IMG/VR virus record: IMGVR_UViG_3300010885_018080
Coordinates: 1-23,177 of that record
Strand: one strand, 5' to 3'
Length of the DNA stretch: 23,177 bases
From: a virus
Below, in pieces: positions 1 through 7,027 of this stretch. The notes beneath the pieces were generated by a model that was not told where the DNA came from, did no database searches, and saw nothing but the letters and a program-made list of their open reading frames with translations. Both the position numbers and the translations under genes were made by a program. Within the stretch, counting starts at the first letter, position 1. Each line of letters opens with the position of its first letter.

Positions 1-421
1 CAAAGCAGGAACCAGTTTGGCGTTGAGTAGTACGTTGGGCAGTTGGGGTGCAGGTGCCACACTGAGTCTATCTGGCGGACTTATATTCCTCAACGGCGGT
101 CCTACCTTGCCAGTTGATGCTCCTACAGGTATAACCAATTACATACAACCGGATGTACAGTTCAATGCTACCACCGGATGGACTGTGAATCCGTCAGGTC
201 TCAGCAGTGCAGTCACCAGAGCTCCTACCCATGAACCTTATCCCTATCACAATCAAGGTGTACAAGCCAGCGTAAATATTGGAACTGCACAATCAACTCC
301 ACCGCCTAGTGCACCAACATTACCGGCCAATGTTAGCATCACCGCTGTCAATGCTGTGTCATCAGCTGCCACTGATGCTATCAATCAGTTCGAAACAGAT
401 TCCGGAACAAACTTTCCATAA
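1..421 (+). CDS. Virion protein, 3' end only (probable baseplate hub/spike component)
   Basis: The frame is open from the first complete codon at base 2 to TAA at 419-421, so the gene starts upstream of the window and only its last 139 residues are seen. A TTG at 17 could act as a start but has no Shine-Dalgarno sequence, and the frame continues upstream of it. The visible part is rich in Gly, Ser, Thr, Pro and Ala: a GATLSLSGGLIFLNGGP stretch, then TRAPTHEPYPYHNQGV (about bases 218-262), then a Pro/Ala-rich tail. From memory, the THEPYPYHNQGV type of motif occurs near the C-terminus of gp5-like hub proteins in T4-like phages of aquatic bacteria; this could not be tested here. The stop overlaps the next start (TAATG), which suggests translational coupling. 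Position just before the gp25 and gp6 genes supports a hub or spike role. Another structural protein, such as a PAAR-tip partner, remains possible. Confidence 0.6.
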   Translation, partial: KAGTSLALSSTLGSWGAGATLSLSGGLIFLNGGPTLPVDAPTGITNYIQPDVQFNATTGWTVNPSGLSSAVTRAPTHEPYPYHNQGVQASVNIGTAQSTPPPSAPTLPANVSITAVNAVSSAATDAINQFETDSGTNFP

Positions 422-3165
422 TGTCCATATTCAAATATACATTAGCATCCGGAGATCGTTTTACTCTCAGAGCCCCTACCGGTACTACACAAGGTCAAGC
501 TGATGCCATATTTTATTCGCAAGTAGCAGCCGGTAGTCTAGTAGGTTATATACCAGGGCAAACTCTGTCTAGTTCGCTAACTAATATAACAAAATTTCAG
601 TTGAGTCGACTGGATCGTGGCACCGCCGGTGTAGATGAGATTGCAGTGCTAGCATCGGTTGCAGGATTTCCATCTATATCAACAGCATCAACGTTGGCGT
701 TATCATCAATTAATACTGGATTATCAAATCCAGTAAACGCCGGAAATGTACTAGGTATTACCACAGACGGAACTGGATATAATAATGGTAGCAATCTAAA
801 CGCTCCAGCAATCGGACCGTTGAGTCCTGCACAGGTGCAAGCAGTTCAAGCACAAATCATAAATTTTGTTAATCAGCCTTCTAATTCAATAATAACACCA
901 GGTACATTTAATACGTACACCAATATAACAGGCACTGGTCTCGGTACAGGAATAGTAAACAATTCAGCCAATGTAGTTGGTAATAATGTTATAGGATCTA
1001 GAAATTTAGGTGGACTTGGCCAGTACGGGCTTACTGCTACACACCTTGAACAGGCCGGGTATCTTAAACCAGGAACAAGTTATTCTATAACAGACGGCAA
1101 CGAAAGTATAACAGGGCCAACTACTTTTCCTGTAAACTATGACACATTATATTATTATGTAACCGGAGTGCCAGGCACAACATTTAGTTGGCAATCAGCA
1201 GGCGGATGGTACAAAGCACCCACTGATCCAACTTGGTGTGCTTTTATGGATAGCTACGCAGTATGGGTAGGTAATCCACAAGAGATCACAACCAATGTGT
1301 ATTCGACTAATATAAATTTTCCCGTTACCGGCACATATACATTTAATATATCTACAGACAATAGTGGTAGTATCAGTGTAGATGGAGTAGGTACATTTTC
1401 TTGGGCAGATTTCCATACCGTAGGAACACAAACTGCTACAGTGACTGCAGGCATACATCTTGTAACGTTGTCTATTACCAATTACGGTGGCCCTGCAGGC
1501 ATTGCTGCGCAGATAATCAAACCAGACGCCAGTGAATTGTGGAACACATTAAGTATAATAAGTGACAGTATAAACCCCAATGGATTCACACGTGGCGGCC
1601 CGTTTACCTTTGACGGAGAAGGCACTATACCACCTATACCCTCATCTTATGATATACCCGGAACATATTTTTACGATGCGTTTTTCTCTACAGGACACAC
1701 ATTTACTTGGACAAATTTTATTACCTATGATGGACCAGTTGGTCCTAATTATATAGAAAGAACTCCTGGAAATTTTGTGCAAGTTCTTGGCGCTCCGGGT
1801 GTTTGGACAGGCAAGGATGGGATCAATTCATTGAATGACATGTTAGCCAGTCCACTGATTCAAAATATTGCACAAACAACATTAATGCAAAATGCCTATG
1901 ATAATTTAACTTCAACCGGAGTTATAATACCACCGGTGACACAACCGTCAATATCACAAGGCCAAGTATACACACAAGGTGGACTACAACAATTATCAAC
2001 AGTGAGTTTAGCAATTAATGCCGCGTTTAGTGTACCTGGATCAGTGCAATCTGGATTGTCAAACTCACCAATAATTGCGTTAACATCCACTCCAACAAAC
2101 GTAACCTCCACACTGGTAAATGGTGCAATCAATGATTTTAACCGTGGCGCATATGCTTTGGTAACAGATAATTCTAGTGCAGTAAACCGGGCAGTCACCG
2201 GAACTGCAGCATCGTTAATAGCAACTACCAGTAAATTTGGAACCGTGGCAGTAAATAACTGGATAACCGGCGCGGCTCAGTCGGTCGGGTTATCTCCGAC
2301 TGTGTCAAATTACGTTAATTCAACTATAAACAGAACTATAAATCAAGTCACTAACCAAGTTATAAACAGTGCTACTTCTACTGTAAAAGGATTATTGAAC
2401 GGTACTATATCTACCGATCAAATTTCTTCCTTGGCCAAATCGTCTGACTTTGCAGCCATAAGTTCAGATCCGTCGGCTGCTTTTGATAATTTAACTAGCA
2501 AAATAGGCGATAATCTTTCAACTTCTGTGGATTCTCTTATATCAAAAGGTAATAATATACTTGACAATATAACTTCTGGAAATTTTAGTTTAGATCCAAC
2601 AAGTTTTTTATCTGGTCCTGGACTAGGACTTGCAGAAAAAGCATTGGGTATCAAAGGCAACGATGCAAGAAATCTCAACACTGCTATACAAATTGGTACT
2701 GCTATTGGTACTAGTCTTCTTACTAATTCTAGTGTGTTAAACGGTATTTCTAGTATATTTGGTGGCAGTGGAACAGGTGCATTAACGTCATTGACTAATG
2801 TGCCTGGGTTAGGCAGTGTAGTTGGAGCATTCATGGGCGGCGGCGGCCTGGCCGGACAAACTAAAATTGCAGCAGGATTTAGCAATACTGTAAATCGTTC
2901 TACGTTAGATGCAGCGGTAGTAAAAATTCTTGGTAGTAATAAGATTCCCAATCCAATATATGTACTACCGACTGCTCGATCACAAGCTGCTGCAACCAAC
3001 GTAGCTCAAGCACAAAGCTTCTTGTCAAATTCACCTGGCGGAGGATCTGCAGTTGATATTTCAGCAGGGTTAGCCAGTGGGCAACTAAATCCAGCTCAAG
3101 TTAGAGATGCAGTGTTAGCACAACGAGCTGCACAAAACCCTCCAAGCAACTATAACGATAGCTAA
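421..3165 (+). CDS. Large baseplate hub-like structural protein with inserted PA14-like domain
   Basis: Protein of 914 residues starting at the ATG of a TAATG overlap; no strong Shine-Dalgarno is seen, so translation is probably coupled to the upstream gene. The N-terminus (residues 1-50, FTLRAPTGTTQGQADAIFYS) resembles phage virion proteins I have seen but cannot name. A motif pair typical of phage structural proteins, YGLTATHLEQAGYLKPGT (about 201-218) and APGVWTGKDGINSLNDML (about 456-473), is separated by roughly 230 residues. That insert contains a PA14/lectin-like beta domain at about 292-385, with FPVTGTYTFNISTDNSG, a SISVDG turn and an AGIHLVTLSI strand. The middle (about 520-720) is Ser/Thr/Asn-rich. 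Residues about 734-813 are Gly/Ala-rich and weakly hydrophobic. There is no signal peptide. Lying directly before gp25, it is probably a baseplate or tail-hub component. Whether it has enzyme activity cannot be told: no catalytic motif was identified. Confidence 0.6.
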   Translation: MSIFKYTLASGDRFTLRAPTGTTQGQADAIFYSQVAAGSLVGYIPGQTLSSSLTNITKFQLSRLDRGTAGVDEIAVLASVAGFPSISTASTLALSSINTGLSNPVNAGNVLGITTDGTGYNNGSNLNAPAIGPLSPAQVQAVQAQIINFVNQPSNSIITPGTFNTYTNITGTGLGTGIVNNSANVVGNNVIGSRNLGGLGQYGLTATHLEQAGYLKPGTSYSITDGNESITGPTTFPVNYDTLYYYVTGVPGTTFSWQSAGGWYKAPTDPTWCAFMDSYAVWVGNPQEITTNVYSTNINFPVTGTYTFNISTDNSGSISVDGVGTFSWADFHTVGTQTATVTAGIHLVTLSITNYGGPAGIAAQIIKPDASELWNTLSIISDSINPNGFTRGGPFTFDGEGTIPPIPSSYDIPGTYFYDAFFSTGHTFTWTNFITYDGPVGPNYIERTPGNFVQVLGAPGVWTGKDGINSLNDMLASPLIQNIAQTTLMQNAYDNLTSTGVIIPPVTQPSISQGQVYTQGGLQQLSTVSLAINAAFSVPGSVQSGLSNSPIIALTSTPTNVTSTLVNGAINDFNRGAYALVTDNSSAVNRAVTGTAASLIATTSKFGTVAVNNWITGAAQSVGLSPTVSNYVNSTINRTINQVTNQVINSATSTVKGLLNGTISTDQISSLAKSSDFAAISSDPSAAFDNLTSKIGDNLSTSVDSLISKGNNILDNITSGNFSLDPTSFLSGPGLGLAEKALGIKGNDARNLNTAIQIGTAIGTSLLTNSSVLNGISSIFGGSGTGALTSLTNVPGLGSVVGAFMGGGGLAGQTKIAAGFSNTVNRSTLDAAVVKILGSNKIPNPIYVLPTARSQAAATNVAQAQSFLSNSPGGGSAVDISAGLASGQLNPAQVRDAVLAQRAAQNPPSNYNDS
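1292..1575 (+). other. PA14-like beta domain inside the 914-residue protein
   Basis: Residues about 292-385 of the protein at 421-3165 follow the PA14 pattern: a TGTYTF strand, a D-N-S-G stretch, an IDG-like SVDG turn, a tryptophan, then an AG-IH-V-LSI strand and a GGPAGIAAQI ending. PA14 domains are beta-barrels often used for carbohydrate binding. The calcium-site residues of binding PA14 domains are not clearly present, so sugar binding is only a possibility. The domain splits a motif pair that I would expect to lie close together. Confidence 0.5.
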
Positions 3166-3181
3166 CCACTGAATTTCTCCC

Positions 3182-3189
3182 GGTAAATA
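3182..3189 (+). promoter_or_regulatory. Late-promoter-like TAAATA motif before gp25
   Basis: GGTAAATA matches the T4-type late promoter core TATAAATA at six of eight positions, within the 28-base gap between the 914-residue protein and gp25. It ends four bases before the ATG at 3194, too close for an ordinary leader, so either the transcript would be leaderless or the motif is really part of the translation start region. No good Shine-Dalgarno precedes this gene. Confidence 0.35.
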
Positions 3190-3193
3190 CAAC

Positions 3194-3568
3194 ATGGCCA
3201 CATTCATTGGATTTAACACTATCAATCAGTATAAAAAATTTACTGCGGTTGATTTTAATTTGATTAAAATTGATCTCTTAAATGCTTTTAATATTCGTCA
3301 AGGACAGTTGGTAGGACGGCCTGGATACGGTACTACTTTATGGAATAATGTATTTGAAAATCAAACACAAGAAACACTGGCCAGTGTTTACAACGAAATA
3401 CAACGTGTCTGTAGTCAAGACCCCAGAGTTTATGTTAGTTCTTTACAGGTATTTCCACAACAAAACGGTCTATTAATACAACTCGCATTAACAACTGTTG
3501 CTGGACAAGATGCTAAATTATTAAGTATATTTTTTGATCAAGGTGTTGGTGTTGCCGCATACGTTTAA
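3194..3568 (+). CDS. gp25: Baseplate wedge subunit, gp25-like
   Basis: Protein of 124 residues, close to T4 gp25 (132). It has the layout of the gp25/GpW-gp25/TssE family: a short N-terminal segment, a helix (residues about 20-33), then the conserved loop GRPGYGTTLWNNVFE (41-55), a helix ETLASVYNEIQRV, the DPRV strand start and two long beta-strands to the C-terminus. In T4, gp25 nucleates the baseplate wedge core with gp6 and gp53 and primes sheath assembly. The family was once mislabelled as lysozyme; no catalytic residues are expected. The gene directly before gp6 fits this role. The start is the only ATG near the family N-terminus; its Shine-Dalgarno is weak and a TAAATA motif lies four bases upstream. 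Confidence 0.9.
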   Translation: MATFIGFNTINQYKKFTAVDFNLIKIDLLNAFNIRQGQLVGRPGYGTTLWNNVFENQTQETLASVYNEIQRVCSQDPRVYVSSLQVFPQQNGLLIQLALTTVAGQDAKLLSIFFDQGVGVAAYV

Positions 3569-3587
3569 CGGCTCAGTTTATTTTTCC

Positions 3588-3595
3588 CATAAATA
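3588..3595 (+). promoter_or_regulatory. T4-type late promoter candidate before gp6
   Basis: CATAAATA matches the T4 late promoter core TATAAATA at seven of eight positions, in the 45-base gap between gp25 and gp6 and 18 bases before the ATG at 3614. A start site five to seven bases downstream would leave a short leader holding the AGGAAGAG ribosome site. The motif lies in the loop of a weak A/T-only dyad (TATTTTT at 3579-3585, AAAAATA at 3598-3604), which could be chance. Confidence 0.5.
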
Positions 3596-3603
3596 ATAAA
3601 AAT

Positions 3604-3611
3604 AGGAAGAG
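3604..3611 (+). promoter_or_regulatory. Ribosome binding site of gp6
   Basis: AGGAAGAG ends two bases before the ATG at 3614, so its GGAAG core is at a close but workable spacing. This is one of the stronger Shine-Dalgarno matches here and fixes the gp6 start. Confidence 0.6.
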
Positions 3612-3613
3612 AC

Positions 3614-6600
3614 ATGGCAACAACTACGAGACAGACAGCAATTTTTGGCGTCGAAGATTGGAAAAGAATCTATCAGACCTATAGAGAAGCTGACTTTCAA
3701 AGCTATGATTTTGAGACACTACGCAAGAGTTTTGTAGATTACTTGCGTTTGTACTATCCTGAAACATTCAATGATTATATTGAATCATCTGAGTTTATTG
3801 CTTTACTTGATGTTATGGCATTTATGGGCCAAAGTCTTGCATTCAGATCTGATTTAAATACCCGCGAAAACTATTTAGATACTGCCGAAAGACGTGATAG
3901 CGTAGTTAAATTAGCTAATTTGGTTAGTTATACTCCACTACGTAATACCGAAGCTTCGGGGTATCTTAAAGTATTCAGCGTGAAAACCACTGAAAATGTA
4001 CAAGATTACAACGGAATTAATTTAGCAAATATCACAGTTAATTGGGCAGATCCCAGTAATCTCAATTGGCAAGAACAATTTACTAGTATCATTAATGCAG
4101 CATTAGTTAATACACAACGTTTTGGAAAACCCGGTAATGACCAAGTTATATTGGGGGTAGATACTCAAGAGTACACTATAAATTTAGTTCCGGGTTATCT
4201 TCCCATTATACCATACACCGCAACCATTGATGGTATTAATATGCCATTTGAAGCAGTCAATGCTACCAGTTCTGGCAAAACCTACATTTACGAGCCGCCG
4301 CCTTTGCCCAATGGGCAGTTTAATGTATTATTCAGAAATGATCAATTAGGATTTTCTAGTTCTAACACAGGATTTTTCTTTTACTTTAAACAAGGAGTAT
4401 TACAAAATCAAGATTTTAACTTGCCAGAACGTATTAGTAATCGACAAGTTAATATCAATATCGAAGGTATAAACAACACTGATGTTTGGTTGTATCAACT
4501 TGATAATGTAGGTAATATAACAAGCTATTGGCAAATTGTACAAAGCGTGTATGCTGCTGCTATCGAGCAACTTGCACCCGGTACACGAAATATCTATAGT
4601 ATAACAAGTACAACCAATGATCAAATTATACTAAACTTTGGTGACGGAATATTCAGTACTATTCCAGTGGGCACTTTCCGTACCTATGTACGTGCATCAA
4701 ACGGGTTAACTTACATTGTTAATCCAGAAGAAATGCAAAGTGTTAGTATACCAATCAGCTATGTTAGTCGCACAAATCAAATTGAGACTATAACATTTAC
4801 GTGTGGAATCACTACACCTGTTACAAATGCACAAGCTCGTGAGACTTTGCAACAAATTAAACAACGAGCTCCGGCACAATACTACACACAAAATCGCATG
4901 GTCAATGGTGAAGATTATAATAATTTTCCTTTCACTCAATACAACAGTATTTTAAAAAGCAAAGCACTAAATCGTGCAAGCATTGGCACTAGTCGTTACC
5001 TTGATCTAGTAGACGGCACAGGAAAATATTCCAGCACCAACACATTTTCTTCTGATGGTGCATTATACGAATCTAATAGCTTACCAGCATTCCAATTTTC
5101 GTGGCTAACAATACCAGACATTTCTGATGTAGTTTATAATCAAATTAATCCTTTGTTGATTAAATCAGGATTGCAACAATTTTATTATGCTAATTTTACC
5201 CGACCTGATTTATCAGTGTTAAATTACACATGGCATCAAAGCACAGTGATTACAAATGAAACCACTGGCTATTTTCAAAATTCGTTAGGCAATCCTGTAT
5301 CCATTGGTGCGTATGCTAGTAATAATGCCAAATATATAACTGAAGGCAGTCTTGTTAAATTCATTCCCCCTACAGGATATTTTTTCAACGCAGACAATCA
5401 ACTGGTAGTAGGCACACCTGGGTTGCCTGGTGACAAATTAGTTTTATGGGCAAGCCCTACTGCAATTTATCAAGCAGGCACTGGTAACGGACTAGGCAAT
5501 TTACCCTCAGGAGTTGGTCCAGTGGTGTTGAATAATTTTATTCCAACTGGGGCCATTCCTACCCAAGTTATTCCAGTGTTTGCCACTACTATTCCAGTTA
5601 GCGTACAACAAAGTATTGTGAATCAAATTTACTTGAATCAAAATTTTGGCATTGGTTACAATAATATAACAGCCACATGGTATATTATAGCATCAAATAA
5701 TCTTGCAGTTAATGCTCCATTTAGTTTAGCTAATCAACAAAGCACTGATGGCACTAACAGTGATGCTTCGTGGCTGATCCAATGTACTACTAGTGCACCT
5801 GGGCTAGCAAATTTTACTGTTGTGTCACGAAGTTTAGATTATTACTTTGGCAGCGTACTAGATACACGATTTTTCTTTTACACAAATCAACCAATCTATG
5901 ATGCACGTACTGGGACTGTGATCAAAGATTTTGTTAATGTATTAAAAATCAATAGCAAACCTGATAGTAATGCTCCATTGCCTGGCGACAATATATTAAC
6001 TATTATAGATCAACCAATACTAAGCGACGGATTGGTTGACGATTTTCAGGTGTTGGTTAGTTTTATTACAACTCCTGGCGATTTAATACCTATTAATCCA
6101 GATTTTTTCAACGATATTGTAGCACCAGAGGTTAATGCTAATCACAAGTTGGTATTTTTACAACAAACAGTTGACTTTAATAATTTGCAAAGATATTTGT
6201 TAGTTGCAAGTGGCACAGTAAACAGCGACTATGCTACTAAAAATGCAATTTTATTAGTGCTTGCAGAATATAATATTGGGCAAGTATTTTACGCTTATCA
6301 AGAACAAGTATTTTATAAACTTGCGGTTAATTCTGCTGGCAACAATATATTGAACGTAGACTCAACTTACATTGCCTACACTGGTCGTCAAGATTTATAT
6401 TTTCAATATAGACATAATTCTCCATTGACCAGCAGAATAGATCCAGGATCAACAAATATTATTGATGTGTACATTGTGACCAACGCCTATTATACCGCTT
6501 ATACAAATTGGTTGCATGATAGTACTGGCACAGTGCAGTTACCTGTTTCGCCCACAATCAATGATTTAACAACTGCTTATGTTGGCCTTCAAGATTATAA

Positions 6601-7027
6601 AATGATATCAGACAATATGATTTTAAATTCAGTGCAGTTCCAGCCATTGTTTGGCAGCAAGGCCGATCCTGCATTAAGAGCAACTGTTAAAGTCATACAA
6701 AACTCTCAAAGCACTGCAAGCACCAGTGAAATTAAAAACCTGGTTATGGCCAACATGAATGCATATTTTGACATAGCCGTGTGGGATTTTGGACAAACAT
6801 TTTATTTCAGTGAATTATCGGCTTATATACATCAGCAAATTGGTGATATTGTTAGTTCTGTAGTGTTGGTTCCATTGAACCCACAAAAGAGCTTTGGTGA
6901 CTTATATGAAATTAGATGTGCCCCTAATCAAATTTTTGTCAATGGTGCCACTGTTAACGATATACAGGTCATAACAGCATTGACCAGTACAAACTTACAA
7001 ACTGCTCCTGGCAGTGGAGTAATTTAA
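3614..7027 (+). CDS. gp6: Baseplate wedge subunit, gp6-like (long form)
   Basis: Protein of 1137 residues. Its N-terminal part carries the gp6/baseplate-J pattern: the helical segment DYLRLYYPETFNDYIESSEF (about 43-62), then a long helix with FRSDLNTRENYLDTAERR, the FGDGIFSTIPVGT motif (342-354) and QRAPAQYYTQNRMVNGEDY (417-435), a strong signature of T4-like gp6. The C-terminal part (about 900-1100) has the helical segment with AYFDIAVWDFGQTFYFSELS. In T4, gp6 forms the intertwined dimers that make the baseplate inner ring with gp25 and gp53. T4 gp6 has 660 residues, so this one is much longer; the extra length appears to lie mainly between about 480 and 900 and is beta-rich with many Asn and Gln. 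The start has a good ribosome site. The TAA overlaps the next ATG by one base (TAATG), coupling it to the giant gene. Confidence 0.88.
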   Translation: MATTTRQTAIFGVEDWKRIYQTYREADFQSYDFETLRKSFVDYLRLYYPETFNDYIESSEFIALLDVMAFMGQSLAFRSDLNTRENYLDTAERRDSVVKLANLVSYTPLRNTEASGYLKVFSVKTTENVQDYNGINLANITVNWADPSNLNWQEQFTSIINAALVNTQRFGKPGNDQVILGVDTQEYTINLVPGYLPIIPYTATIDGINMPFEAVNATSSGKTYIYEPPPLPNGQFNVLFRNDQLGFSSSNTGFFFYFKQGVLQNQDFNLPERISNRQVNINIEGINNTDVWLYQLDNVGNITSYWQIVQSVYAAAIEQLAPGTRNIYSITSTTNDQIILNFGDGIFSTIPVGTFRTYVRASNGLTYIVNPEEMQSVSIPISYVSRTNQIETITFTCGITTPVTNAQARETLQQIKQRAPAQYYTQNRMVNGEDYNNFPFTQYNSILKSKALNRASIGTSRYLDLVDGTGKYSSTNTFSSDGALYESNSLPAFQFSWLTIPDISDVVYNQINPLLIKSGLQQFYYANFTRPDLSVLNYTWHQSTVITNETTGYFQNSLGNPVSIGAYASNNAKYITEGSLVKFIPPTGYFFNADNQLVVGTPGLPGDKLVLWASPTAIYQAGTGNGLGNLPSGVGPVVLNNFIPTGAIPTQVIPVFATTIPVSVQQSIVNQIYLNQNFGIGYNNITATWYIIASNNLAVNAPFSLANQQSTDGTNSDASWLIQCTTSAPGLANFTVVSRSLDYYFGSVLDTRFFFYTNQPIYDARTGTVIKDFVNVLKINSKPDSNAPLPGDNILTIIDQPILSDGLVDDFQVLVSFITTPGDLIPINPDFFNDIVAPEVNANHKLVFLQQTVDFNNLQRYLLVASGTVNSDYATKNAILLVLAEYNIGQVFYAYQEQVFYKLAVNSAGNNILNVDSTYIAYTGRQDLYFQYRHNSPLTSRIDPGSTNIIDVYIVTNAYYTAYTNWLHDSTGTVQLPVSPTINDLTTAYVGLQDYKMISDNMILNSVQFQPLFGSKADPALRATVKVIQNSQSTASTSEIKNLVMANMNAYFDIAVWDFGQTFYFSELSAYIHQQIGDIVSSVVLVPLNPQKSFGDLYEIRCAPNQIFVNGATVNDIQVITALTSTNLQTAPGSGVI
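7016..7019 (+). promoter_or_regulatory. Ribosome binding site of the giant gene, inside gp6
   Basis: GGAG, within the octamer GGAGTAAT at 7016-7023, lies seven bases before the ATG at 7027 and inside the last codons of gp6. The same octamer precedes the fibre gene at 22310-22317. It supports the ATG at 7027 as the start of the giant protein. Confidence 0.6.

Noticed and set aside
17-19. TTG as the start of the first gene
   Set aside because: No Shine-Dalgarno precedes it and the frame is open to the window edge, so the gene most likely begins upstream.
2418-2999. A 193-residue open frame on the - strand
   Set aside because: It lies wholly inside the 914-residue gene, has no ribosome site and reads as low-complexity hydrophobic sequence; every other clear gene is on the + strand.
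3194-3568. Lysozyme function for the gp25-like protein
   Set aside because: The old label for this family is not supported: no catalytic motif is visible and the gene context is baseplate assembly.
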